NCBI GenBank assembly: GCA_964512675.1
Contig: CAZEJR010000008.1
Coordinates: 34,014 to 98,013, forward strand
Reading direction: 5' to 3'
Origin: A07HB70 sp964512675
GTDB taxonomy: Archaea; Halobacteriota; Halobacteria; Halobacteriales; Haloferacaceae
Length of the DNA: 64,000 bases
Positions 44,789 through 54,800 of this stretch are shown here, piece after piece; the first letter of the stretch is position 1, and every line of letters begins with the position of its first letter. Below the pieces are notes generated by a model that saw nothing but the letters and a program-made list of their open reading frames with translations, was not told the origin of the DNA and did not search any database. A program made the position numbers and the translations under genes.

Positions 44789-45937
44789 CTACCGTCGTAG
44801 CCGCAGGTTCAGCTCGCCGCCCTCCCCCGGCGCGACGGCGCTCGCGACGCCAGCACCGGCGGCGTAGGCGACGGCGCTCGCCCCGCCGCGGAGACGCTCG
44901 GCGACCCCGCGTCTCGGTTCGAAGGCCCGGACGCTCGGCTCGACGCCGAGGAGACCTTCGACCCGGGAGAGCACCGCGTCGCGGTCGCCGAGCTCGTCGA
45001 CCAGCCCGCGGCTGTGGGCGTCGCGCCCGACGTAGACCCGGGCTTCGGTCTCGCGGATCGTCTCGGGGTCCATCCCCCGGCCCTCGGCGACGCGTTCGAC
45101 GAAGTCGTCGTAGAGCTCGTCGATGAGTCCCTGGAGGTACGCGCGGTCGTCGTCCGTCGGCTGCTTCAGCGGGCTGCCGGCGTCTTTGTACTTCCCGGCG
45201 GCGTAACGCTCGTACGAGACGCCGAGCCGGTCCGCGAGTCCGGCTGCGTTCGGGCGCGAGCCGATGACACCGATGCTCCCGACGAGCGAGGACTCGCGCG
45301 CCCAGAGCTCGTCACAGCCGGTCGCGATCCAGTAGCCGCCGCTCGCGCAGGTGTCGAGAGCGTGTGCGAGCGTCGGTCCGTCGAACGACGCCGCAGCCGT
45401 GCGGATGTCGTCGCTCGGGACGATCTCGCCGCCGGGCGTGTCGAGTTCGAGGACGAGCGCGTCGACCGCGTCGTTCTCGTCTGCGGCCTCGATCTGTTCG
45501 ACCACGTCGTCCGCAGAGGTGCCCTGTGTCGCGCCGAGCGGCCCCGACCGTCCGCCGTCGCGGGTGATCGGGCCCGAGACCGAGACGAGCCCGACGTTGT
45601 ACGTCGGGAACGCGCCGTCGGCGATCCGACTCGCGCCGCGCGCGCCGGCGACGACGGCGCCGATCGTCAGCAGGACACCCAGAAGCCCCGCGAGGTCGCC
45701 CGGGACGGCGACGAAGAGCAGCCAGCCGACTGCGCCGGTGACGACAGCGATAGCGGCCACGATACCGGCCCGCGCGATCCGGTCGACCGTCGACGCCGCG
45801 CTGGCGCCGGCGACCGGACGGGGACCGTCGGGCGTCGTCTGGTCGTCGGAGGACGTCGGCTGGTCCTCGGCAGCGTCGGTCGGGGCGGGCGGGTCGTCCG
45901 GCGAATCGGCCGCGTCTGATGGTCGCTCGTCGCTCAC
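44789..45937 (-). CDS. sppA: signal peptide peptidase SppA-type serine protease (S49), 382 aa
   Basis: A membrane-bound serine protease that degrades cleaved signal peptides. A Ser/Thr/Asp-rich N-terminal region of about 55 residues precedes two helices (GIVAAIAVVTGAVGWLLFV and GLLGVLLTIGAVVAG). The protease domain has the nucleophile Ser in TCASGGYWIA and the base Lys in AAGKYKDAGSPLK. A 382-aa length fits the short archaeal form. Confidence 0.9.
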   Translation of the reverse strand: MSDERPSDAADSPDDPPAPTDAAEDQPTSSDDQTTPDGPRPVAGASAASTVDRIARAGIVAAIAVVTGAVGWLLFVAVPGDLAGLLGVLLTIGAVVAGARGASRIADGAFPTYNVGLVSVSGPITRDGGRSGPLGATQGTSADDVVEQIEAADENDAVDALVLELDTPGGEIVPSDDIRTAAASFDGPTLAHALDTCASGGYWIATGCDELWARESSLVGSIGVIGSRPNAAGLADRLGVSYERYAAGKYKDAGSPLKQPTDDDRAYLQGLIDELYDDFVERVAEGRGMDPETIRETEARVYVGRDAHSRGLVDELGDRDAVLSRVEGLLGVEPSVRAFEPRRGVAERLRGGASAVAYAAGAGVASAVAPGEGGELNLRLRR

Positions 45938-45983
45938 GCCTCGGCGTGCGTCCGAGACGACAAAAGGTGTCGGGCGCTCGGGG

Positions 45984-46907
45984 CTACAGCAGGCCGGCCT
46001 TCTGCAGCTTCATCAGGTCCTCGGTGTCGAGCGTCTCGCCTTCCTTGAACTGCTGGTAGATCTCCTCTGCCTCCTCCTTTGCGGCCTCGCGCTCGGCGGC
46101 GCGCTCGTCCTGCTCCTGCTGCTCCTCTTTTTTGTCCAGCTCGCGCAGGCGCTTCTGGACCCGAACGAAGTCCTCGTGGTGGCGGTCGGCGGCCTCTTGG
46201 GCCTCGACGAACAGCTCGTGCATCGCGTCGGCCTCGTCACGGATCTCGTCGGCCTCGCGGTAGGCCTCGATCATCTGGTTGTGGTGCTCCTGGGCCTCGT
46301 CGGCCAGCTCCGTCACCTTCTGGTGGTGGCGAGACGCCTCGGAGCGGACCTCCTCTGCTTCCTCGACGAGCTTCTCGAGGTCGCCGGCCTCGTCGAGCTT
46401 CTCCTTTCGATCGGCGAGCCGCTCGCGCTTGGTCTCGATCTTCTCGATGAGTTCGCGTTCGTCCTCCGCCGAGAGCACTTCGGTCTGCTGGCGGAACTCC
46501 AGGTCTTCGATCTCCTCTTCGAGCTCTTCGACGTCCTTGCCGTCGTCGAGGTCGAGGTCGTTTTTCAGCTGGTCGACCTTGTCGAACAGCTCGTTCGCCT
46601 CCGCGTTGAGGTCGTTCCGGCTCTCCTTGTGCTCCTGGACGGCCTCGTTGAGTTCGTCCCGCTGCTCCCGGTGTTCTTGTGCCTCGTCGACCCGCTCGCG
46701 GGTCTTCGCGTTCAGGTCGTCGCGCTCGGAGGCGCGTTCGGAGGCCATCTGATTCAGCTCGTTGCGTCGGTCGCGGAGCTTGCCGGCGAGCTTGATCAGC
46801 TCGCCTTTCGATCCGTTCTCGAGCTTCGCGTCCGCGAGCTCGACGTTGTTCGTCTCGTCCATCGGTTCGACGTCGTACTCTTCGAGTACGTCCTGTTGCG
46901 TGACCAT
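45984..46907 (-). CDS. coiled-coil protein, 307 aa (DUF7121-like)
   Basis: Nearly the whole protein is predicted heptad-rich helix (for example RDRRNELNQMASERASERDD), highly charged and with no globular catalytic motif. Such coiled-coil proteins are conserved in archaea and sometimes lie next to phosphoserine phosphatase genes. DUF7121 is from memory. They may be structural or chromosome-associated, which is inference. Cys is absent. Confidence 0.78.
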   Translation of the reverse strand: MVTQQDVLEEYDVEPMDETNNVELADAKLENGSKGELIKLAGKLRDRRNELNQMASERASERDDLNAKTRERVDEAQEHREQRDELNEAVQEHKESRNDLNAEANELFDKVDQLKNDLDLDDGKDVEELEEEIEDLEFRQQTEVLSAEDERELIEKIETKRERLADRKEKLDEAGDLEKLVEEAEEVRSEASRHHQKVTELADEAQEHHNQMIEAYREADEIRDEADAMHELFVEAQEAADRHHEDFVRVQKRLRELDKKEEQQEQDERAAEREAAKEEAEEIYQQFKEGETLDTEDLMKLQKAGLL

Positions 46908-47011
46908 TGTTGGAACTTCGATACCATACAGCTCCGGGAGAGACCAGCGGGTGTGTGGTGCGCGTCCGACCGTTCACAAGAGTTCCCGTTCATTCTGCGC
47001 GCGATCCGCCG

Positions 47012-47028
47012 GAACGCCGGAGGCGTTC
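47012..47028. repeat. 17-bp inverted repeat between two divergent genes
   Basis: GAACGCC-GGA-GGCGTTC has perfect 7-bp arms, 105 nt upstream of the coiled-coil gene and 144 nt upstream of the DUF371 gene. It could be a regulatory site or a hairpin. Confidence 0.4.
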
Positions 47029-47171
47029 TGGTGACTCAGTGTAGGTCGGATTCACTAATAAACACTTCGGTCGGGCGAGCCGAATTTTGCCGGGAGACGC
47101 CCGCTACCGCCGCGTTTCCCTGCGAACGGTTCACACACGAGGCATTTGACTCGCGGCCACGAACGGCTGTC

Positions 47172-47594
47172 GTGACACGGACAGTCGAGACGGTGAGCGG
47201 GCGCGGCCACGAACACGTCGCCGCGACCCACGGGAGTACGTTCGAGGTGACGACCGACGACTGGCTGACGCCGGCGGGAGATTGTATCGTCGGCGTCGCG
47301 GCGGACCGCGCGCCCGCCTCGTTCGACCCGGCGTTCGTCGACGCCTGCCGCGACGCCGACGCGACGGTGCGTGTCGTCCTCCGGGCCGACGGCCACGAGT
47401 GGCGAACGCGGGCGAGCGGCCACCCGGACCTGACGTTCGCGAGCGCCCGGAGCCTCGTCGTTCGGACCAGCGACTACGTCGACGACCGGACCGTCGCCGT
47501 CGACGCCGACGACGCTGCCGCGGCGGTCGACCGTGACCTCGTCGCGGCGCTCGCGGACGGCGCGGCGCTCTCGGTCGAACTCCGCGTCGAGTAG
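47172..47594 (+). CDS. DUF371-family protein, 140 aa
   Basis: The N-terminus reads RTVETVSGRGHEHVAATHGSTFEVT, the recognisable DUF371 opening (a GHE-V-ATH pattern), followed by TPAGDCIVGVAADRA. The archaeal family has no known function. The GTG at 47172 is chosen since the frame upstream is the antisense of the coiled-coil gene. Confidence 0.82.
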   Translation: MTRTVETVSGRGHEHVAATHGSTFEVTTDDWLTPAGDCIVGVAADRAPASFDPAFVDACRDADATVRVVLRADGHEWRTRASGHPDLTFASARSLVVRTSDYVDDRTVAVDADDAAAAVDRDLVAALADGAALSVELRVE

Positions 47595-47654
47595 ACGCCG
47601 GGTACACCCGGGTATCGGCGCTGCTCGGCGGAGACAGACCGATCCGTGGCGGGG

Positions 47655-49577
47655 CTACTCGAACCGGAACGTCTCGAGGTTCCGGGGCGCGAACGTCCGC
47701 ATGTTGAACTCGTGGTAGAGCGCCGAGGAGAGGTCCTGGACGGAGCGCTCGTCGCCGTGGACACAGAGCACCTTCTCGGGCCGTGGGTTCATCGTCCGGA
47801 CGAAGTTCTCCAACCCCTGCCGGTCGGCGTGGCCGGAGAAGCCGTCCACCGTCTCGACGTCCATCTCGAGCGAGAGCGTCTCCGACCGCCCGCGGCCGTT
47901 TCGGTCGCCGATCGGGACCTCGTCCCGGCCGCTCTGGATGCGCCGCCCGAGCGTCCCCTGTGCCTGGTAGCCGACGAACACCAGCCGCGAGTCCGGGTCC
48001 GGGCCGATATGCCGAAGCCACGACATGATCGGGCCGCCGGTCATCATCCCCGACGTCGAGAGGACGATACTCGGGTCGCCGTCCGACACCGCCTGTCGCT
48101 CGTCCTCGCCGCCGTCGATGTGGTTGAACTGCTCGGCGAGAAAGGGGTTCTCGTCGTCGTGGAAGATGCGCTCGCGCAGGTCGTCGCGGAGGTACTCCGG
48201 ATACGTCGAGTGGATCGCCGTCGCCTCCCAGATCATCCCGTCGAGGTGGACCGGCATCTCGGGGATGTCGCCCGACCGCATCGCCTCCTCGAGCACGAGC
48301 ATGATCTCCTGTGACCGGCCCACGGCGAAGGCGGGGATCAACACCGTTCCGCCCCGGTCGTGGGTGCGACGGATCACGTCTTTCAGCTTTCGCTCGGAGT
48401 CCTCCTGGTCGGTCTGGTAGTCGTTCCTGCCGCCGTATGTGGACTCGAGCACCAGCGTCTCGACCCGCGGGAAGTCGTTGACCGCGCCGTTGAACAGCCG
48501 GGTGTCCTCGTAGTGGATGTCGCCGGAGAACGCGACGTTGTAGAGCCCGTCGCCGATGTGGAAGTGCGACACCGCCGAGCCAAGGATGTGGCCGGCGTTG
48601 TGCAGGGTGAGCTTCACGTCCGGGGCGACGTCGGTCACGTCGCCGTACTCCAGCGGGACGGTGTGTTTGATCGTCTCGCGCACCATCTCGGAGTCGTACG
48701 GCGGGGCGCGACCCTCCTTCGCGGCGACGTCGAGGTAGTCGAGCGTCAGGAGTCCCATCAGGTCCCGGGTCGGCTCGGTGCAGTAGATAGGGCCGTCGTA
48801 GCCGTACTTGAACAGGAGCGGCACGAGCGCGGAGTGGTCGAGATGTGCGTGGGTGAGAACGACGGCGTCGACCGAGTTGGCGCCGGAGCCGAGTGCCTCG
48901 GGCACCTGGAGGTACGGCACCTCGTCTGCGCCGGGCTTGTCGCCGCAGTCGATCAGGATTCGCGTCTCGGCGGTCGAGAGGACAAACGAAGCGCGGCCGA
49001 CCTCGCGGCAACAGCCGAGCGTCGAGATCCGGACCCACTGGTCGTCTGCCATCTCCTCGCGGTGGATCTGTCGACCGACGCGTTCGAGGATCTCCCGTCG
49101 CTCCTCGCGCTCCTGTTTCAGGAAGTTGCGGACGTTCGAGACGGTCGAGGACTCGATCGGGGGCGTCCGGACGACCTCCGGCGTCCAGCCGACACGTCTC
49201 GTGATCTCCCGCAGGGTCGAGCCGCCCCGACCGATCACCATCCCGGGCTTTGCGGCCTCGATGACGACCTCGCCGGTGTCGACGTGGAAGTCGAGGTCGG
49301 CGATCTCCGCCTCGTCGGGGACGACCGCGCGGACGGCCTCCTCGGCCTCCGCCGGCCCGGAGAGCACGTCCGGGTCGGGTCGGACGGTGATGCGCTTGCG
49401 GAGCTTCGAGGCGAGCCGTCTGACGAGGTCGCCGTCGCTGGCGAACTCCTTCGGCGTCCGGGTGTAGACGACCAGTTCCGGCCCCTCGTAGCTCACGTCC
49501 GAGACGACGACGTCGCCCGGGAGCTCCGATTCGATCTCTGCTTTCAGCGACTCGAGCTTTGACTCCACTGAGTTCAT
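47655..49577 (-). CDS. archaeal CPSF1 beta-CASP ribonuclease (FttA, transcription termination factor)
   Basis: An RNase of the metallo-beta-lactamase/beta-CASP family, 640 aa. Two N-terminal KH-like domains occupy about residues 1-145, with the loop GRGGSTLREITRR in the second. The zinc motif THAHLDHS (HxHxDH) is present, with later GDIHYED, HILGSAVSHF and GFSGHAD. It corresponds to aCPSF1/FttA, which cleaves nascent RNA and terminates transcription in archaea. The ATG at 49577 is used. Confidence 0.94.
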   Translation of the reverse strand: MNSVESKLESLKAEIESELPGDVVVSDVSYEGPELVVYTRTPKEFASDGDLVRRLASKLRKRITVRPDPDVLSGPAEAEEAVRAVVPDEAEIADLDFHVDTGEVVIEAAKPGMVIGRGGSTLREITRRVGWTPEVVRTPPIESSTVSNVRNFLKQEREERREILERVGRQIHREEMADDQWVRISTLGCCREVGRASFVLSTAETRILIDCGDKPGADEVPYLQVPEALGSGANSVDAVVLTHAHLDHSALVPLLFKYGYDGPIYCTEPTRDLMGLLTLDYLDVAAKEGRAPPYDSEMVRETIKHTVPLEYGDVTDVAPDVKLTLHNAGHILGSAVSHFHIGDGLYNVAFSGDIHYEDTRLFNGAVNDFPRVETLVLESTYGGRNDYQTDQEDSERKLKDVIRRTHDRGGTVLIPAFAVGRSQEIMLVLEEAMRSGDIPEMPVHLDGMIWEATAIHSTYPEYLRDDLRERIFHDDENPFLAEQFNHIDGGEDERQAVSDGDPSIVLSTSGMMTGGPIMSWLRHIGPDPDSRLVFVGYQAQGTLGRRIQSGRDEVPIGDRNGRGRSETLSLEMDVETVDGFSGHADRQGLENFVRTMNPRPEKVLCVHGDERSVQDLSSALYHEFNMRTFAPRNLETFRFE

Positions 49578-49726
49578 GATGGGAGGACGCCCGGGCACTG
49601 CCGTCCCGAATCGACGTGGCCGCACAGACGGACGAGAGGACAGCGAGAACCCGCTTGTCCTTCGGGTGACGTGGCCCGGATAAAAGCCTTCCCAAAGGCG
49701 AAATCCCCGCGGGGCGTCGTGCCGGC

Positions 49727-50215
49727 ATGCAGATCACGCCCGAGCGGGTGCGCACGGAGCGCGACGCGGTGCGGGAGCGAGACGACGTCGTCGACGTCGT
49801 GAACCGGACCCGGACGCGGCTGGGCGACGCGTTCGAGACGGACGTCGACCCGGTGACACGGACGGTGTACCGCCGCGAGGTCGACCGGGTGTTCGCGGAG
49901 GGCGACCGGGCGGTCAACGTCGCGGCCTGTGTCGCGCTCCTGCGAGACCTGGACGTCGACGGCGACTACCCCGGGTTCGTCGTCGACGAGCGGCTGGGCC
50001 GGATGCTGGCGGCGACCGTCGCGGGCGGAGAGCCGCTGACGACGCTCGCGGAGGCCACGTTCCACGTCGCAGACGTCTACACCCACGGTGACGGACCGGC
50101 GGGCCGGGACGACCTGACCGCGGCCCTCGCGGCGGGGTTCCAGACCAGGCTACCGGGGTGGCCGTGGACCGAATCGGAGAGCCCGTTCGCCGTCGACCCG
50201 CCGGAGAGCGGGTAG
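49727..50215 (+). CDS. hypothetical protein, 162 aa
   Basis: A soluble, acidic, mostly helical protein. No family is recognised. Notable are the N-terminal QITPERVRTERDAVRERD and a C-terminal segment PGWPWTESESPFAVDPP. It precedes proS by 43 nt on the same strand, so the two may be co-transcribed. No catalytic motif is visible. Confidence 0.68.
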   Translation: MQITPERVRTERDAVRERDDVVDVVNRTRTRLGDAFETDVDPVTRTVYRREVDRVFAEGDRAVNVAACVALLRDLDVDGDYPGFVVDERLGRMLAATVAGGEPLTTLAEATFHVADVYTHGDGPAGRDDLTAALAAGFQTRLPGWPWTESESPFAVDPPESG

Positions 50216-50258
50216 AGCGGCCGATTTATCCCCGGGCCGTCCCGAACACCGCCCACGA

Positions 50259-51761
50259 ATGAGTACGGACGACGGTCAGGACCTCGGCGTCCAGCGTTCG
50301 AAGGAGTACGAGACCGGCGAGTGGTACGCCGAGGTGGTCCAGAAGGCAGAACTGGCCAGCTACGGCCCCGACCAGATGGGCGGGTTCATCGTCACCCGGC
50401 CACGGGGCTACGCGCTGTGGGAGCGGCTCCAGGCCGAACTCGACGGCATGTTCAAGCAGACGGGCGTCGACAACGCGTACTTTCCGCTCTTCGTTCCCGA
50501 GTCGTTCCTCGAGCGCGAGAAGGAGGTCGTCGAGGGGTTCAATCCCGAGGTCGCGTGGGTGACCCACGGCGGCGAGGGCGAACTGGAGGAGCGACTCGCG
50601 GTCCGGCCCACCTCCGAGTCGATCATCGCGCCGTACGTCGCACAGTGGGTGCGGAGCCACCGCGACCTGCCGATGCGGCTGAACCAGTGGTGCTCCGTCG
50701 TCCGGTGGGAGGCGACGGAGACGACACCGTTCTTCCGGACGAAAGAGTTCCTCTGGCAGGAGGGCCACACGGCGCACGCGACGGACGCTGGCGCGTGGGC
50801 AGAGACCCTGCTTCGCCTCGACCAGTACGCCGAGCTGTACGAGGACGTGCTGGCGATGCCGGCGCTCCGTGGCGCCAAGCCGGAACACGACACGTTCCCC
50901 GGCGCGAAGACGACGACGACCGTCGAGACGCTGATGCCGGACGGAAAGAGCGTCCAGGCGGCGACGAGCCACCACCTCGGCACGTCGTTCGGCGAGGCGT
51001 TCGACATCACCTACACCGACGAGGAGGAGAACGAACGAACCTGTCACACCACGTCCTGGGGCGTCTCGTGGCGCGCACTCGGCGCGCTCATCATGACCCA
51101 CTCCGACGACCAGGGGCTCGTCGTCCCGCCCGCTCTCGCGCCGGAACAGGTCGTGATCGTCCCCATCTGGCACGGCGAGAACCGCGACGCCGTGCTCGAC
51201 TACGCCGACGCCGTCGCGGCCGACCTCCGCGATGCCGGCCTCCGCGTCGAGCTCGACGACCGCGACGAGCGCAACCCCGGGTTCAAGTTCAACGAGTGGG
51301 AGCTGAAAGGCGTCCCCCTCCGGCTGGAGGTCGGTCCGCAGGAGGTCGAAGACGGCACGGCCACGGCAGTCCACCGGCCGGACGGGGAGAGCGACGAACT
51401 CGACGCCGACGCCGTCGTCTCGGGGGTTCGCGACGCCCTCGACACGATCCACGAGAAGCTGTACGACGCCGCGGCAGAGACGCTCGCAGAGAACGTCCGG
51501 GAGGCGGACTCGCGCGGCGAGATACTCGGGACTATCGGCCAGCACGGCGGCTACGTCGCCGCGCCGTGGTGTGGCGACGAGGGCTGCGAGGCGCCGATCA
51601 AAGACGAGATCGCGGCGGAGATCGTCGCGGTGCCGCTCGACGCCCCGGCGGAGGGAGACGGACCGGGAGAGCGCGCGACCGCGGTCCACGACGACGACGA
51701 GGCCTGCGCGCTCTGTGACGACCCCGCGGAGACGACCGCCTACTTCGCCCGGACGTACTAG
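50259..51761 (+). CDS. proS: prolyl-tRNA synthetase, archaeal type
   Basis: A class II aminoacyl-tRNA synthetase of 500 aa. Motif 2 region is VVRWEATETTPFFRTKEF, and the catalytic GTSFGEAFDITY and WGVSWRALGALIMTH follow. The C-terminal part is the archaeal/eukaryotic type, with a zinc-binding region (CGDEGCEAPI...CALC) and a terminal Tyr in ARTY. It charges tRNA-Pro. Confidence 0.95.
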   Translation: MSTDDGQDLGVQRSKEYETGEWYAEVVQKAELASYGPDQMGGFIVTRPRGYALWERLQAELDGMFKQTGVDNAYFPLFVPESFLEREKEVVEGFNPEVAWVTHGGEGELEERLAVRPTSESIIAPYVAQWVRSHRDLPMRLNQWCSVVRWEATETTPFFRTKEFLWQEGHTAHATDAGAWAETLLRLDQYAELYEDVLAMPALRGAKPEHDTFPGAKTTTTVETLMPDGKSVQAATSHHLGTSFGEAFDITYTDEEENERTCHTTSWGVSWRALGALIMTHSDDQGLVVPPALAPEQVVIVPIWHGENRDAVLDYADAVAADLRDAGLRVELDDRDERNPGFKFNEWELKGVPLRLEVGPQEVEDGTATAVHRPDGESDELDADAVVSGVRDALDTIHEKLYDAAAETLAENVREADSRGEILGTIGQHGGYVAAPWCGDEGCEAPIKDEIAAEIVAVPLDAPAEGDGPGERATAVHDDDEACALCDDPAETTAYFARTY

Positions 51762-51775
51762 GTGTTCCGAACACC
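51761..51775. promoter_or_regulatory. 15-bp perfect palindrome between proS and gltB
   Basis: GGTGTTC-C-GAACACC has perfect 7-bp arms and starts on the last base of the proS stop. A second perfect palindrome follows 2 bp later. Both lie upstream of the gltB TATA-like AATGATAA (51825-51832). Confidence 0.5.
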
Positions 51776-51777
51776 TT

Positions 51778-51791
51778 ATACGACGTCGTAT
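51778..51791. promoter_or_regulatory. 14-bp perfect palindrome upstream of gltB
   Basis: ATACGACGTCGTAT is a perfect palindrome 64-77 nt before the gltB ATG. With the 15-bp palindrome just upstream it makes a plausible operator pair for a nitrogen regulator. Confidence 0.5.
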
Positions 51792-51854
51792 CCCTCTCAC
51801 ACGCTCGTCGTCGGATGGGAGTAGAATGATAAGGTCGGCTCCCCACGTGACAGT

Positions 51855-54800
51855 ATGCACGATCCAGAGCGAGGGTCCGACTCCGATCTCCTCGCGGACC
51901 CTACCGACGAGCGGTCGAACTGCGGCGTCGGGGCGGTCGTCGACCTCGACGGCGGCGCCGACCACGACACCGTACGCCGCGGGCTCGAACTCCTCGAGAA
52001 TCTCGAGCACCGGGGGACGACCGGCGCAGAAGAGGACACCGGTGACGGCGCGGGGGTCGTGATCCAGCGTCCGGACGAGTTCCTCTCGGCGGTCGTCCCG
52101 GTCGACCTCCCGGATCAGTACGCCGTCGGATCCGTCTTTCTGCCGCGGGACGAGGCGACGAGCAGCCGGGTCTGCGAGGCGTTCGAGGCGGCACTGGCCG
52201 ACCACGACCTCGCGGTGTGTCACTGGCGCGACGTGCCGACAGACCCGACGGGGCTCGGCGCCACCGCGCGCGAGTCCGAACCCGACGTCGTCCAGCCGTT
52301 CGTCGTCGCCGAAGAGCGGATGGACGACGAGGCGTTCGACCGTGCGCTGTACGTCGCCCGCCGGGCCGCCGAGAAGCGCGTCGAGGCGCTCGACGACCCG
52401 GAGGCCGAGCGGTTCTACGTCTGTTCGCTCGACCGCACCCGGATCGTCTACAAGGGCCTCCTGACGGCCGAACAGCTCCCGTCGTACTACCCGGACCTCA
52501 CCGACGAGCGGGTCGCCTCGACGTTCGCGCTGGTCCACGCCCGGTTCTCGACGAACACGCTCGGCGCGTGGCACCTCGCTCACCCGTACCGCAACATCAT
52601 CCACAACGGCGAGATAAACACGATCCAGGGCAACGTCAACTGGCTCCGCGCCCGGGAGACGAACCTCGCACACGACGAGTTCGACGTCGACGCGGTCACG
52701 CCGGTCATCCCCGACCCCGGCCAGTCGGACACCGCGAGCGTGGACAACGCGCTCGAACTGCTCCTCCACGGCGGGCGGTCGCTGCCTCACGCCATGCGGA
52801 TGCTCATTCCCGAGGCGTTCCGCGGCGACGACCTGATGGACGAGGACCGACAGGACTGGTACGACTACCACGCCTCGCTCGTCGAGCCGTGGGACGGGCC
52901 GGCACTGGTCTGTGGTACAGACGGCGAGCGGGTCGTCGCAGTCCTGGACCGGAACGGCCTGCGCCCCTGTCGGTACGACGTGACCGAGGAGAACACCCTG
53001 ATCATGGCCAGCGAGGTCGGCGCGCTCGACGTCGACCCCGCCGAGGTAGAGACGCGTGGCCGGCTCCGGCCCGGCCAGCTGTTCGTCGCCGACCCGACCG
53101 AGGGCCGGGTCGTGCCGGACGAGGAGGTGTTCGACGAGCTGACCGACCCGAAGTACGGCGAGTGGGTCGAGGAGTACCAGTGCCACGTCGACGAGCTGCC
53201 CGTGGACGGCACACCCGGCAGCGTCAAGTCGCTCCGCGCTCAGCAGGCCGCGTTCGGCTACACCCACGATCAGGTCGACCACCTGCTCGAGCCGATGATG
53301 GAGGACGGCAAAGATCCCGTCGGCTCGATGGGCGACGACACGCCGCTCTCGGTGCTGTCCGATCTCAACCGGCCGCTTTTCACCTACTTCAAACAGCTGT
53401 TCGCACAGGTGTCGAACCCGCCGATCGACTACATCCGCGAGGAGCTGGTCACGTCGCTCGAGTCTCGGCTCGGTCCACAGCCGAACCTGCTCGACGAGAC
53501 GCCCGAACACGCCCGTCAGCTCGTCCTCGACTCGCCGGTGTTGACCGACGAGCGGACCGCGGCGATCCGCGGAATGGACGGGGCAGAGAGCGGCCTGAGG
53601 TCCGCCGTCGTCGACACCACGTACCCGCGCGACGGCGAGACGACGCTCCGCGAGGCCGTCGAGCGCGTCCGCGAGGACGCCCGTCGCGAGATCGACGACG
53701 GCGCGGACGCGGTCGTGCTCTCGGACCGGAACGCCGGCTCGGACCGGATCGCGGTCCCGTCGCTCCTCGCGACCGGCGCGGTCCACCACTCGCTCGTCCG
53801 TAGCGGCCTGCGCAACCACGCCGGTATCGTCGTCGAGTCGGGTGACCCCCGCGAAGTCCACCACCTCGCGACGCTCGTGGGCTACGGCGCAGACGGTGTC
53901 AACCCGTACCTCGCCTACGAGACGATTCGCGACCTCGTCGCCGGTCCGGACGGCGCCGACGAGGACGCGGCGCTCGCACACTACCGGACGGCGCTGGAGG
54001 ACGGCCTGCTGAAGACGATGGCGAAGATGGGTATCTCCACCGTCGAGTCGTACCAGGGCGCCCAGATCTTCGAGGCGGTCGGCCTCGACTCCGACTTCGT
54101 CGCAGAGTACTTCGAGGGAACCGAGATCAGGACCGAAGGGATCGGTATCGAGGAGCTCGAGGAGGACCTGCTCACCCGCCACGCGGTCGGCTTCGGCGCC
54201 GACCCCGATCTCAAGCGGCAGGGCGAGTACGAACACCGCACGGGCGGCATCCACCACCAGTGGAACCCGGAGACGGTCGGACGGCTCCAGGAGGCGGTCC
54301 GCTCGGGGAGCTACGACACCTACCGCGAGTTCGCCGAGCTGATAAACGACCAGACGGAAGAGCTCCAGACGCTCCGCGGGCTCCTGGAGTTCGACTCCGA
54401 CCGCGACCCCGTCCCGCTCGACGAGGTGGAGCCGGTCGAGTCGATCGTCCAGCGGTTCTCGACGGCGGCGATGAGCCTCGGGTCGCTGTCGCCGGAGGCC
54501 CACGAGAACAACGCGGTCGCGATGAACCGCCTCGGCGCGAAGTCGAACACCGGCGAGGGCGGCGAGCCGATAGAGCGGTTCGGCACGGAGAAGCGCTCGA
54601 AGGTGAAACAGGTCGCGTCGGGGCGGTTCGGCGTCACCTCGGACTACCTCGCCGACGCGGAGGAGATCCAGATCAAGATGGCGCAGGGCTCCAAGCCCGG
54701 CGAGGGCGGTCACCTGCCCGGCAAGAAGGTAAACGAGATGATCGCACACGTCCGGTACTCGACGCCCGGTGTCGGGCTCATCTCGCCCCCGCCACTCCAC

